Of a DNA stretch of 64,000 nucleotides, positions 54,554-64,000 are shown piece by piece. The notes beneath the pieces are model-generated. The model saw only the letters and a program-made list of their open reading frames with translations. It was not told the DNA's origin and did not search any database. How positions within the stretch are numbered: the first letter of the stretch is position 1; every line of letters starts with the position of its first letter. The stretch is from positions 61,256,705-61,320,704 of the forward strand of contig CAXKWD010000007.1 in assembly GCA_964059195.1 (NCBI GenBank), given 5' to 3'. Source of the stretch: Ectobius pallidus. Its lineage: Eukaryota > Arthropoda > Insecta > Blattodea > Ectobiidae. The position numbers were made by a program, and so were the translations under genes.

Positions 54554-54674
54554 TGCGCATTGAAATAAAGTGCGTAATTGGATGAACTAAAACAAAGTGT
54601 TTAGTACAATCTGTTTGACGAAAAATTCCGAAGAGCTGTGTTTAAGGTTAGGGCCACGTGTGCTTCTATTCACC

Positions 54675-55271
54675 ATGGATTCAACCAGAATAATTAACAT
54701 TGGCCTTCTGGAAGGAAAAGCAAACTGGAACACATGGAGATACAAAATGAGCATCTGTCTACGAGGGATCCCCGGAGCAATGAACATTATTGAAGGCAAG
54801 TTAGTGAAGCCAAGTGCACCCTCTGATGACGCAACCGCCGCAACATTGGCTACGTATCAGATTGAACTTGATGCTTTTAATAAGGCTGATAGCCACACAT
54901 TGATTGTGTTAACCACTAACATGTCGGAAGATACGTTACAAAAGATCATGCGTCTCACATCCGCCCGGGAAGTGTGGTTAGAACTCCACAAACTCTTTGA
55001 TGGCGTCTCTGAAGATAACGTTTACAACTTATGCCTACAATTCTTCAGCTACAAAATGGCAGATGAAGATGACATCGCGACACATGTTTCTAAATTAAAG
55101 ACTCTGTGGAGCGAGTTAAAACAGGAAATGTCTAGAGACACTGAAATTAATTCAGACCTGCCAGATGTGTTTATGATCTGTAAAATTTTAGGCACACTGC
55201 CAGAAGAATATTTCTCATTCAAGTCCAGCTGGATGTTGATGTCAAAAACTGACAGGACCGTCACAATTTGA
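54675..55271 (+). pseudogene. Copia gag (start of polyprotein)
   Basis: The ATG at 54675 (MDSTRIINIGLLEGKANWNT) starts the gag in the usual position, about 135 bp after the LTR. The frame carries LEGKANWNTWRYKM and TAREVWLELHKLFD-like gag motifs, and ends near 55265 because of a one-base deletion. After it, the next frame carries on with a zinc knuckle. Gag forms the virus-like particle that holds the element's RNA. Confidence 0.85.
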
Positions 55272-56032
55272 CCAATCAGCTATGTTCGTACGAGAGAGCT
55301 CTCAGAGGCAAAGAAAACTCACCTCAACAAGAAGTACTCTTCTCGGATTCATTGAAGCAGCTAGCCCAGCAGACCAACTCCTCGCAACACAATCTCCAGA
55401 AGAGCAGTAAAAGGAAACTGTTCTGTCCTTACTGCAAGAAGCCTAATCATACTATCAAAGTATGTAGGAAATGGATCGCCGATGGAAAACCAGACAAGCC
55501 CAGCAACTCAGAAAAACCAAACAAGGGTGCAAACATGATTTTGGTCACTGTAACCTCGACTGTGATGAGCTCAGAGTGCAACTCTGATGATTGGTTTGTA
55601 GACAATGGAGCAACGAGCCACGTCTCTAATAACAGGAATATTTTTAGAACATTTGAACCATTTTCTACGGATCACACAGTAACCACAGCAAACGGTACAA
55701 AGGTTGTGGCTATTGGAAAAGGTGAAATTGACATCGAAGCAGTGGTCGACGGCAAGTGGCACAAACTCACGTTGGCTGATGTATGGTGTGTTCCTGGGAT
55801 CCAGAGAAATCTATTCTCGGTCCTTGCTGCCCAAGACAAAAACAAGGACAGCAGATTCATCTCATCTCCAGAGATATGCAATTTCAAAGTGAACGATGAA
55901 GTGAGATTAGTCGGAGTTCGTGAGCAGTTCGGTGGACTCTACAAGCTGAATGTGAGGAGCGTGAACAACATTTCACTCAAGGAAGTCAACGCAATAGGAA
56001 AAGACAACCTTCTTCAACTTTACCATGAATGA
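55268..56032 (+). pseudogene. Copia gag end, protease and start of integrase
   Basis: In this frame a CCHC zinc knuckle, CPYCKKPNHTIKVC, binds RNA. A protease active site follows at DNGATSHV near 55601, with N instead of the usual S or T after D. It then reads WCVPGIQRNLFSV and the start of the integrase zinc finger (YHE). TGA (56030-56032) and another TGA (56051-56053) interrupt the same frame; both could come from CGA. Confidence 0.85.
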
Positions 56033-56056
56033 TTCGGACATCAGAACAAGTGACAC

Positions 56057-58537
56057 GTGAAATCCTTTCTGAACAAAGAGCTGGGAATTCAAGTTCAAGT
56101 GGACAGTGAACTATGTGAAGGCTGCGTCTATGGCAAGGCCCATCGCCTGCCTTTCGGAACGAGGCCTGGGACAACAGAACCGGGAGAGCGGATTCACACA
56201 GATGTCTGCGGTCCATTCCAGCATGAGTCGATGTCAGGATACAAGTATTTCGTCCTGTTTAAGGATGATCACACAAAGTTCAGGACTATCTACTTCCTGA
56301 GAGAAAAGTCTGAAGTTGTAGAGAAGCTGTCTCAATTTGTTGCAGAAGTAAAGACTCTCGGACACAAAATCAGGGAGGTGCTGAGTGATAATGGAAAAGA
56401 ATTTGGCAACAAAGATGTCAGGAAAATCTCGCAGAAAGAAGGAATAGTTCAACGCCTCACGATGCCATACACTCCAGAACAAAACGGATCCAGCGAAAGA
56501 GAAAACCGCACTGTTGTTGAAGCCGCTCGAGCAATGATGCATGCTCATGGAAAAATACCACAATCACTTTGGGCCGAGATGATCCGCACAGCAGCCTACG
56601 TTCTCAACAGAACAGGACCTTCCCATGTCGAGGGAATATCTCCCTATGAGCTATGGTACGGCAAGAAACCAGGGTTGAAACATCTTCGGGTGATCGGATC
56701 TACTTGCTATGTGCATATTCCCAAGCAACAAAGGAAGAAAATGGATCCAAAGGCTACCAAAGGAATCCTCATAGGATATGACCATGACGACGGCTACAGG
56801 GTCTTCTGTGAAGAGGAAGGCAAACTGATTCGATCAAAAGATGTCATTTTCGAGGAGAAAGTGTTGGAGCACAAGAGGGATGCAAATCTTCCAGGAAGTC
56901 TCGACTCCTCTTTTCAACCTGAAGAATCAACTCCTGAGAAACATCAAATGGATGACGAAACGCAAACCGAAGTTGAAGATAAATTCTGGGATCTGAGCTC
57001 TGAAGATGGTGAGGATCAACTAGATCATGAAAATACTCATAGCCCAGATGAAAGCATAAGTCGACGCCTCCGTGAGCGTACGTCTCTTAAAATTCCATCG
57101 AAATTTCAAGACTTTGTAATGTATCTCTCAAGTCCTCAACAAGAACCTGAATCCTACAGTGAAGCAATGAGATCAGTTCAGCAGGACCACTGGAAGGAAG
57201 CCATGAGTCGTGAGATGAAAGCTCTTCAAGAGAACAAAACTTGGGAGCTAGTTGATCTGCCTCCAGGAGAAAGGGCCATTTCAAACAAATGGGTCTACCG
57301 AGTCAAAACAAACCCTGATGGATCGGTCGATAAATACAAGGCCAGATTGGTAATCAAAGGCTATTCACAGCGAAAAGGAATAGACTACAATCAAACCTTC
57401 AGTCCAGTGGCCAGGACATCAACCATTCGAACGTTACTCAGTGTTGCTGCAAATGAGAAAATGAAGTTAGTTCAGATCGATGTGTCTACTGCATTTCTCT
57501 ATGGTGAACTTCAGGAAACCATATACATGCAACAGCCTGAAGGACATGGTGATGGATCTACCAAGGTATGTCTCCTGAAGAAAAGCCTGTATGGATTGAA
57601 GCAAGCTCCTCGATGCTGGAATGAGAAGTTCAGCAATTTCATAATCAACCTAGGATTTCAACGGAGTGAAGCAGATCCCTGTCTTTTTGTGAGACAGAAA
57701 GGACAAAGAAAGATGTTCTTTGTTCTCTATGTTGACGATGGACTAATCGCAGCTGAGGATGAACAGGAACTTCAGAAATTTATCGACGATCTGAGACGAG
57801 AGTTCAAAATCACCTCGAAGCAGGCATCGTACTTCCTAGGATTGGAGATCAACCAAGGTGGAGATGGTTCTATTCGTGTAAGTCAGAGTCACTACACAGA
57901 AGCCATTCTGGAGAGATTCAACATGAGCAGTTGCAAGGCTGTGACTACTCCAATCACCAAAGACAATGATGCAGAAGAAAGTCCTCTAAATTCTGTATTT
58001 CCTTACAGACAAGCTGTTGGAGCACTCATGTTCCTCATGTTTGGTACACGACCAGACATCGCGTATGCAGTCAGCGTGGCTTCCAGGAACCTTGAGAAAC
58101 CAACGGAACGAGACGTACTCAGAGTAAAGAGGATCCTGCGATACTTGAGAGGCACGACGGATCATGGACTGGTCTATAAAGCCAACCTGAGAAGGGGAGG
58201 TTTTGACTGCTTCAGTGATGCAGATCATGGTGGTGACTCTAGTACAGGACGCTCAAACACAGGGGTGCTGTGCCTATACTCTGGAGCGCCTATCTCGTGG
58301 ATGAGACAGAGGCAAGCCTCTGTTGCCATATCCACAACTGAAGCTGAAATTGTGGCCGCTAGTGAGGGTGCAAGAGAGGTCATCTGGATCAAGAGGCTTC
58401 TGATCGAACTGGACCAGTTGAAGTCAACACCAAGTCTACAAGTTGACAACGAAGTAGCCATCCGGCTGGCACAAAATCCTGAGTTTCATCGAAGAACATT
58501 CGAATCAGACACTTCTTTGTTCGCGAATTGGTCATAG
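56057..58537 (+). CDS. Copia pol: integrase, reverse transcriptase, RNase H
   Basis: 826 residues stay open. The integrase has the zinc finger CxxC (CEGC near residue 20) and the DDE triad: IHTDVCGP near 55, SDNGKEF near 110 and ERENRTV near 150. The RT has KARLVIKGYSQ, IDVSTAFLYG, LKKSLYGLKQAPRCW and YVDD at residues 558-561. RNase H has FSDADHGG near 718 and STTEAE near 759. A frameshift near 58498 cuts the last ~60 residues, which continue in another frame to TGA (58674-58676), inside the 3' LTR. The start codon is not original. Confidence 0.9.
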   Translation: MKSFLNKELGIQVQVDSELCEGCVYGKAHRLPFGTRPGTTEPGERIHTDVCGPFQHESMSGYKYFVLFKDDHTKFRTIYFLREKSEVVEKLSQFVAEVKTLGHKIREVLSDNGKEFGNKDVRKISQKEGIVQRLTMPYTPEQNGSSERENRTVVEAARAMMHAHGKIPQSLWAEMIRTAAYVLNRTGPSHVEGISPYELWYGKKPGLKHLRVIGSTCYVHIPKQQRKKMDPKATKGILIGYDHDDGYRVFCEEEGKLIRSKDVIFEEKVLEHKRDANLPGSLDSSFQPEESTPEKHQMDDETQTEVEDKFWDLSSEDGEDQLDHENTHSPDESISRRLRERTSLKIPSKFQDFVMYLSSPQQEPESYSEAMRSVQQDHWKEAMSREMKALQENKTWELVDLPPGERAISNKWVYRVKTNPDGSVDKYKARLVIKGYSQRKGIDYNQTFSPVARTSTIRTLLSVAANEKMKLVQIDVSTAFLYGELQETIYMQQPEGHGDGSTKVCLLKKSLYGLKQAPRCWNEKFSNFIINLGFQRSEADPCLFVRQKGQRKMFFVLYVDDGLIAAEDEQELQKFIDDLRREFKITSKQASYFLGLEINQGGDGSIRVSQSHYTEAILERFNMSSCKAVTTPITKDNDAEESPLNSVFPYRQAVGALMFLMFGTRPDIAYAVSVASRNLEKPTERDVLRVKRILRYLRGTTDHGLVYKANLRRGGFDCFSDADHGGDSSTGRSNTGVLCLYSGAPISWMRQRQASVAISTTEAEIVAASEGAREVIWIKRLLIELDQLKSTPSLQVDNEVAIRLAQNPEFHRRTFESDTSLFANWS

Positions 58538-58671
58538 CTGGAGAAATTAACATTTCAAAAGTTAATACTGAAAATCAGCTCGTGGATATCTTGACAAAAC
58601 CATTGTTTTCAATTCGTTTTAAAAAATTGTGCAATGATATGGGAGTTTGCAAGTTATTAAATAAGGGTGAG

Positions 58672-58941
58672 TGTTGATGTAATAAGCATCTTTTTACTAT
58701 TTAATAACTATGTTGTGTTTTTGTTCGCCCTGCGATGTGTGTCTGTTTGAATACTGTTCTGCTTTTAATTTGTGACACTAACGCCGCCACACGGTAAGAC
58801 TTGTAACCTAGCGGTATCCATTTTGTTCTTTGTTCAGTCTTAAAAAGGGTCTAGTAATGCCATGTGCTCTACGCAGTGATGCTTAATAAAACCAAAGGAC
58901 GCTACTACAGAATACGCTTGTTTTATTCAAAATTACCAACA
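58672..58941 (+). repeat. 3' LTR of the copia element
   Basis: Starts TGTTGATG and ends ACCAACA, with AAGTG following. A purine stretch, AATAAGGGTGAG, just before it is the likely second-strand primer site. The polyprotein stop lies within its first bases. Confidence 0.95.
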
Positions 58942-58982
58942 AAGTGTAGGTTTTGCACAGATCATCAATGCAATAATTAGGT

Positions 58983-59090
58983 TCCATACACATTGCCACC
59001 ATCTGCCTGTGGTAGATGACGCAGCGGTCGGGTGGTAGGCCAAGTCTCTCCAGGGATGTAGTGCCTTGGAGAGTTTATACTTATTTATTA
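58983..59090 (+). repeat. Interspersed repeat related to 48920-49145
   Basis: GGTAGATGACGCAGCGGTC, GGGTGGTAGGCC and AGGGATGTAGTGCC match the inverted copy near 49.0 kb. The function is unknown; most likely part of a SINE or RTE-type element. Confidence 0.55.
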
Positions 59091-60361
59091 TTTTCTTCAG
59101 CATGGTACACTTCATATCCCTGATTCCATTTAACTTTTTGAGATAATTTTGCGCTGACTTATAGTCTCAGATTTGCCGATTGTTACTTAGGACATCAACA
59201 GAACCAACATCATTGTAAATTTCAATGTATTATTTGGATGCCGGAATCTCTCTTCTCTTCCCAAACTGTTTTTCTACAATCCAAAAGCCCAGATAGGAGT
59301 GGCCCCTTACAGGAAAATATAATATTATTTATTCCAGGTTTTGAGGTCTTTTGTGATATAACAATGAAATCACTGCATAAACTACTTGCATATTTCTGTC
59401 TTGGTCAGTGCAGCCATCAGTAAAGAATTCAAAACTGAAACATTTCATGGAAACTCAAACTTTTCTAGATAGTCATACAACTCACTAACCGACTGCACTA
59501 TGGCATACCCCAACAATATAGTACAGAGCTAATATTACTTGTTACGTTATTATGTATATTCCAAAGTTCACTTCGTTCTTTTCTTCTTCATTCTTTTCCT
59601 GCTTCCTCTGCTGTTTTCACCAACAGACACTTGGGCCTCCATTTTCATAAATATCACAAGAGAGAGAGAAAGATAGAAAGAGAGCAAGAGAGGGAGAGGA
59701 GAGGAGAGGAGAGGAGAGGAGAGGAGGGGAGAGGAGAGAGAGAGTGAGAGAGAGAGAGGGAGAGAGAGAGAGAGTGAGAGAGAGACACACACTTGTAAAC
59801 AAGTTTGACAGTGGAAGTATGGTTTGGTAGGATATTATTTTACCCTACTTAAGTCTTACAGTTAGATTGTAAATGATTAGGGCCTAAATATAAATTATAA
59901 CATAGGCCTACTACTATTGTGAATTTGGGGTGCATCTATGGTACAATAATTGATTTTACTGACTAAAATTCTTAAGGCCCTGATAAGATCCTTGGTACCA
60001 CCTTGCATTTTTATGAGATAAGGAGGTCAGGAATGAGATTGAGTCAACCTCATGAGAACAACTGAGAAGCTACTTGATAAAAATGAAAACCACCAATAAT
60101 GTCCCTGCTGATAACAAGTCATCCAATCCAAAAAGGATGAAAGACAGATGTATTGGTTGGAAAGTAGGGTCCATCCCTCCATGGGGTTTAGTTTTGTTTG
60201 GTACAGTTTGTTGAGTTTTTCTTTCATTATCTCCCACATATGTTCATTCCTAATGCTTGTAGAAAATAAAAGTTTTCTTATAATTTTTAATCTATTTTTG
60301 AGCTGAGATATTTATATCCTACAGTTTCAGAAGGAGTTTTCTATATAAGTTACATTTGTTA
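59091..60361. other. Intron with GA-rich simple repeat
   Basis: A GAGAG-rich tract runs from about 59657 to 59785. Minus-strand open frames over it are low-complexity artefacts. No gene is seen in the rest. Confidence 0.55.
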
Positions 60362-61756
60362 TACACCGTGTTCGGGAAAAACCTAGTGAAAAGTATTTAA
60401 TTATATCTCAGAAACTAATATGTTTATTCACTTCTGGTTTTCACAGACAGATAGAGAAACCCAAGAAGTTTTGTTGGCTGCACTGGTCTTGTGTATACTT
60501 TTTGTTTTTATCTGTAATTGTTAAGGTTATGCATTGTTGCTGTGAGTCTTGTATGTAATCCATTTAATTTCAAGTTACTCTTATAAAGTTTTTTTTTTCC
60601 TCTCAATTGCATTCTACAATGTGGAACAGGATAAAGTTCAGTGTGTCTTGTGGCTGGCTGAAATGCGATCAGTGAAAAGAGTGCAATGTCATTTTCTGAC
60701 GGATTGAGGCATAAATCCACCAACTCATGACAGCATCCTACACTGGGACAGACAATTACGAGAGACAGGCAGTGTAGTTTGTCAAACCGGAAAGGCGAGG
60801 AAACCACACATTACACAGGCTGATGTCGATAGGGTGCAAGCTGCTTTTGCATGAAGCCCACGAAAATCAATTCGAAAGGCATCAAGGCAGCTGAATATGC
60901 CTAAATCAACCGTCCATGACGTTGTTCATAAATGATTACATCTATGTTACTACAAACTGCAACTTCTTCATGCTTTAAAGCTAGATGATCGCCCGAGGTG
61001 GAGGCAGTTTGCAGAGCAAATTTTGGAACTGATCGATAATGATGAGATGTACCTGTCCAAAATAGGATTTTCAGATAAAGCCACATTTCATGTCTGTGTT
61101 AAAGTCAATTGACACAATTGTAGAGTTTGAGGAACACAGAACCCTCACCTAGTAGTTGAGTACCAGTGTGATATCCCAAAGGTGAATGTCTGGTGCTGTC
61201 TATTGAAAACAGGCATCATTGGACCATTTTTCTTTGGTGAGCCTACATTTATTTCTATGGCCTGTCTGGACATGCTGGAGCAATATGCCATTATTATCAC
61301 CAGGATAATTTTCCAACAAGATGGAGCCCCTCCACACTACTCCAACATTGTAAGCACCTCTCTTAATGAAAGGTTTCCAGACTCCTGGATCGGCCAAGGG
61401 GGACCAACACCATGGCCACCAAGATCACCTGGCTTGACCCCACTAGACCTCTTTTTGTGGGGATTTGTGAAAGAACGAGTGAATAAAACACCTGTGGCAG
61501 TCTTGGCAGATTTACGTTGCCAAATCATTGAAGCATTAGTGCTGGTGACTCCGGAGATGCTCTCATGTGTGTAGCAGGAGATTGAATATCACCTGGAAGT
61601 AACCCAAGCCACAAATGGCGCTCATATTAAGCTCACTTAGCAAATAAACAAAACTTTTTGAGTTTCTCTTTCTGTCTGTGAAAAGAGTGAATAAACATAT
61701 TACTTTCTGAAATATGATTAGTTCTTTTTCACTAGGTTTTTCCCGGACACTCTGTA
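60362..61756 (+). mobile_element. Tc1/mariner-type transposon, near full length
   Basis: TA at both edges (60362-60363 and 61755-61756) flanks inverted termini of about 105 bp that begin CACCGTGTTCGGGAAAAACC on the left and CAGAGTGTCCGGGAAAAACC on the right (read inward). The element is about 1.39 kb and encodes a broken transposase on the plus strand. Confidence 0.85.
60619..61640 (+). pseudogene. Tc1/mariner transposase, broken
   Basis: Early frames give a helix-turn-helix region (CVLWLAEMRSVKRVQCHF-like, TGSVVCQTGKARKPHITQAD) and later the catalytic region with KIGFSDKATFH. The largest open part, 61182-61574, reads VWCCLLKTGIIGPFFFGEPT, FQQDGAPPHYS with the second aspartate, and RSPGLTPLDLFLWGFVKE with the likely third aspartate in PLD. 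Several stops and shifts lie upstream and the stop at 61572-61574 interrupts the frame. Confidence 0.85.
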
Positions 61757-61854
61757 CAAAACTTAGAAACATTGACTGTTATTGAGAATAGAAATATCCC
61801 TACATATAGATGTACTTTCTGTGCAAGTGTCAATTAAAAAATCAGTATTATTAC

Positions 61855-62043
61855 CTGATGAATTGCAGACAAAGAAGCGTAGTTTTGTGTACATGAGAGA
61901 CTGGAACATGGAAGAATGCAGTTCTTCTGAACTTCTCATACAGACTTTTAAAAGACAAAAACATGCTATTATTTGCAAACTGAATTGCAAAATGATCAAA
62001 CCAATATAGATGTATAAGTAATTTCTTGTTGTCATTGGTAAAC
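61855..62043 (-). CDS. ABC-C transporter exon (MRP4-like), most 5' found
   Basis: A GTTTACAG acceptor precedes the exon at 62043, and TCATCAG is followed by GTAATA at 61854. The 189-base exon enters and leaves in phase 1. It encodes LPMTTRNYLYIYIGLIILQF, then a hydrophobic stretch and EELHSSMFQSLMYTKLRFFV. This is the first membrane segment pair of the second membrane domain; LHxxMFxSLxxTxxxFF is typical of ABC-C proteins. The rest of the gene should lie right of the window. Confidence 0.88.
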
Positions 62044-62390
62044 CTGTAAACAAATACATTATATTTTATACTGTCTATGACAAAATTAAACATCCTCTAT
62101 AACAGGTAGTAAGACCTTCCCCCAGCTCTCAAAGCCACTGTCCCACCCTTATAATCTGCTGACTGTCATGGATCTGTTTTCAGCATTTCAATGCTTAAAG
62201 TTGTTTTTCCCACTTTAACAATAATAATTACAATAAGAAGTCAATAAGTATCTGCACTTTTTGTTTAATCTTTTGTAGGTTGGCTGTATCGCTTTCTGCC
62301 CACGCATGTCAACATGTTGTTCATTTGTCTACGGTTGTGGAATGTTTGACCATTATGACTTCACTGAATGTTGCGCTGTTGCATATTAAA

Positions 62391-63622
62391 CATGGCTGCA
62401 CCGCTCAGCATTTGCACTGAAGAAGAACAGCATGGAGTGATCCGATTTTGTCATCTGAAGGTGTACCAGGAGCTGAAATCCATTGAAGAATTTCCGCAAA
62501 TTATGGGGAAATATTTTACCATAGCGAAGCATGTACAAATAAAGTGAAAAGTTCAAAAATGGTCAGAAAGTGTGAATGATGAGGAAAGAACAGGACGCCC
62601 ATCCACATTCACAAGTGGCACCAACATTGAGCAAGTGCGTAGCATAATTGAGACAAACTGTAGAGTGACTGTTGATGAATTGACAAATCATATGCAAATT
62701 AGCCATGGTTCTGCATATGACATTATTAATAACAGGCTTTGCTTTCATGAAGTCTGTGCAAGATGGGTCCCAAAACAGCTCACTGAACAGCACAAGCACA
62801 ATCATGTGTCCATCTGCCACTGCTTACTGGACCACCATGCAGATGAAGGTGAAACTTTTTGAAACAAATAGTCACTGCAGACAAAACGTAAATCCATCAT
62901 GCCAAAGCATGGAATGGAAACAACCTGCATCTCCAGTCAAAAGGAAATTCAAGAGCCAATCCTCTGCCACAGGAAAAGTGATGCTCACACTTTTCTGGGA
63001 CTCACAAGAGCCAATATTGCAACATTACTTGGAGAAGGGCTCAACAATAAACAGTGCACGTTACAATGAGATGTTGAGCAATGAGCTGAAGCCTGCAATT
63101 CAAACCAAATGTCAAGGCTTATTGTCAAAAGGAATTGTTTTGTTGCATGACAATGTGCGCCCACATGCTGCTGCCCACATTGCTCAAACTATTGCAAAAC
63201 TGGGTTTTGAAGTGATAGAGCATCCTGCCTACAGTGCCAATCTCTCCCCGTCAGATTTCCATCTTTTTGCCCTACTTAAAGATCAGTAGCGGACGCAGAA
63301 TTTTTTTTCGGGGGGGGATTTGAATAGGTAGAAAAACTTACATACATAATTAGTTTATAAAACTGGCCACTTAGAGTGCATATATAGCCCCTTTTCAAAT
63401 TTCGGGGGGGGGGGGATCTATCCCCCCAATCCCCCCCTCTGCGTCCGCCACTGTTAAAGATGCCTTAAATGGCTGTTGATTCAGCACAGACCAAGAACTG
63501 AAGGAAATGGTGCAAACGTGGCTTGCTACTAAGCCAGAAAACTTTTTTTCTGAGGGCATCAGGAAACTTGTGCAATGATAGATCAAGTGCATTGAGAAGC
63601 AAGGGGACTACGTTGAAAAATG
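62391..63622 (+). pseudogene. Mariner transposase, broken
   Basis: From ATG 62391 (MAAPLSICTEEEQ) frames cover the DNA-binding domain, then VNDEERTGRPSTF, HEVCARWVPKQLTEQHKHN, a shifted catalytic start, MLTLFWDSQEPILQHYLEKG, LLHDNVRPHAAAHIAQTI (second aspartate) and YSANLSPSDFHLF (third aspartate in PSD). It continues past the MITE with WLATKPENFFSEGIRKLV and ends with KQGDYVEK at 63620-63622. Stops and one frameshift near 62857 break it. Confidence 0.85.
63284..63453. mobile_element. hAT-type MITE, 170 bp
   Basis: Ends CAGTAGCGGACGCAGA and its complement TCTGCGTCCGCCACTG are flanked by TTAAAGAT on both sides (63276-63283 and 63454-63461). It interrupts the mariner transposase at LLKD. Removing it and one duplication restores the frame. 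Confidence 0.9.
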
Positions 63623-63690
63623 AGGTAATTGAAAGTTTTGTATTGTTGTTGCAGTAAATTTAAAAAAGAGAGTGTGGATACTTACTGATG

Positions 63691-64000
63691 AATTTAGTTT
63701 TATTTGAGATAATTTTCTACATGGTTTCAATCAAAAACAAAAAAATCTGGTGTCATCTTATAAAGAGAAACAAATTCAAATAAATACAATCATATTTATA
63801 CATAATTAATTTTTGTGAGATACATTTTGATACTCACTTTGAAATTATTGTAGAATAAATATTCTCTGAACAAATTGTAGTGGTCATAACAATATTATTG
63901 TAAGAAATTACCAGCACAGAAATTAATTTAATTGCAGCTGACATGAATGGTAAGGGAAATGAAAATTTCCTAAAAGATATCAATAATTTGTGAATGCAGA
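63691..64000. other. Intron or flanking sequence, no gene
   Basis: AT-rich, without a convincing exon of the ABC transporter gene. Confidence 0.4.

Larger units (their letters stand above)
54268..58941 (+). mobile_element. Copia-type LTR retrotransposon, nearly complete
   Basis: The two LTRs of about 270 bp start with TG and end with CA and differ at few positions (about four substitutions and one indel), which suggests a fairly recent insertion. A 5-bp duplication, AAGTG (54263-54267 and 58942-58946), flanks the element. Inside are a primer-binding site, gag and pol in copia order (protease, integrase, RT, RNase H). Two frameshifts and two in-frame stops break the polyprotein. It lies in an ABC gene intron on the opposite strand. 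Confidence 0.95.
62243..63690 (+). mobile_element. Mariner transposon with transposase relic, split by a MITE
   Basis: Short inverted ends, GTCAATAAGTATCTGCACT on the left and the complement of CAGTAAGTATCCACACT on the right, bound a broken mariner transposase. A 170-bp hAT-type MITE (63284-63453) interrupts the gene. Edges are approximate; a TA on each side was not fixed. Confidence 0.75.

Noticed and set aside
56057..58537. Copia pol as a domesticated host gene
   Set aside because: It sits between matching LTRs with a target duplication and follows a gag region in the normal order, so it is an ordinary element copy.
59568..59802. Minus-strand open frames rich in Ser and Leu
   Set aside because: They lie on a GAGAG-type simple repeat and are low-complexity artefacts.
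61851..62093. Second minus-strand frame across the ABC exon
   Set aside because: The other frame (exon 61855-62043) has the ABC-C motifs and matching splice phases.

Overview
The window looks like a large, AT-rich arthropod nuclear genome, most likely an insect with a big repeat-rich genome such as a cockroach or termite. That lineage call is an inference from three things: long introns, the mix of RTE, Jockey/CR1, Penelope, copia, hAT and mariner elements, and recurrent TAGGCCTA palindromes. No bacterial-type operon, tRNA gene, rRNA gene or CRISPR array is visible.

One host gene is recognisable: an ABC-C (MRP4-like) transporter on the minus strand. Five exons of its second membrane domain lie at 62043-61855, 50281-50202, 48898-48748, 40302-40196 and 26833-26710 (5' to 3'). 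Each has an AG acceptor and GT donor, and the phases of neighbouring exons fit. The introns are about 11.6, 1.3, 8.4 and 13.4 kb. The second nucleotide-binding domain was not found and probably lies left of the window. The first half of the protein should lie to the right.

Nearly everything else is mobile DNA, much of it nested. 1-5.7 kb holds a hAT-like element, tRNA-derived SINEs and two short hairpin insertions with 13-bp target duplications; one hairpin carries a hammerhead-ribozyme-like motif on each strand. 7-14.3 kb holds a Jockey/CR1 remnant split by a hAT element, a near-complete RTE-like retrotransposon (9501-13480) and a 5'-truncated element with a 62-base poly(A). 15.3-22.4 kb holds a Helitron-like end, an RT remnant, a mariner with folded-back ends, a Penelope endonuclease relic and an RTE element. 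24.7-29.5 kb holds a 5'-truncated RT element, a THAP-domain relic and a DNA transposon with repeated internal motifs. 30-31.7 kb is a large palindrome. 32.2-39.5 kb is an RTE element interrupted by a second RTE and by another repeat.

40.5-44.9 kb is the most unusual structure. A relic of a probable DUF6589-type gene sits between inverted arrays of about 175-bp units, and the right array is split by a separate 1.6-kb DNA transposon. 45-51 kb holds two hAT elements, a folded-back mariner and another inverted-repeat element. 54.3-58.9 kb is a nearly intact copia element. 60.4-63.7 kb holds two Tc1/mariner elements, one split by a 170-bp hAT MITE.

Almost every transposon gene is broken by nonsense codons, often possible CGA to TGA changes, or by short indels. 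The youngest-looking insertion is the copia element, whose LTRs differ at only a few sites.
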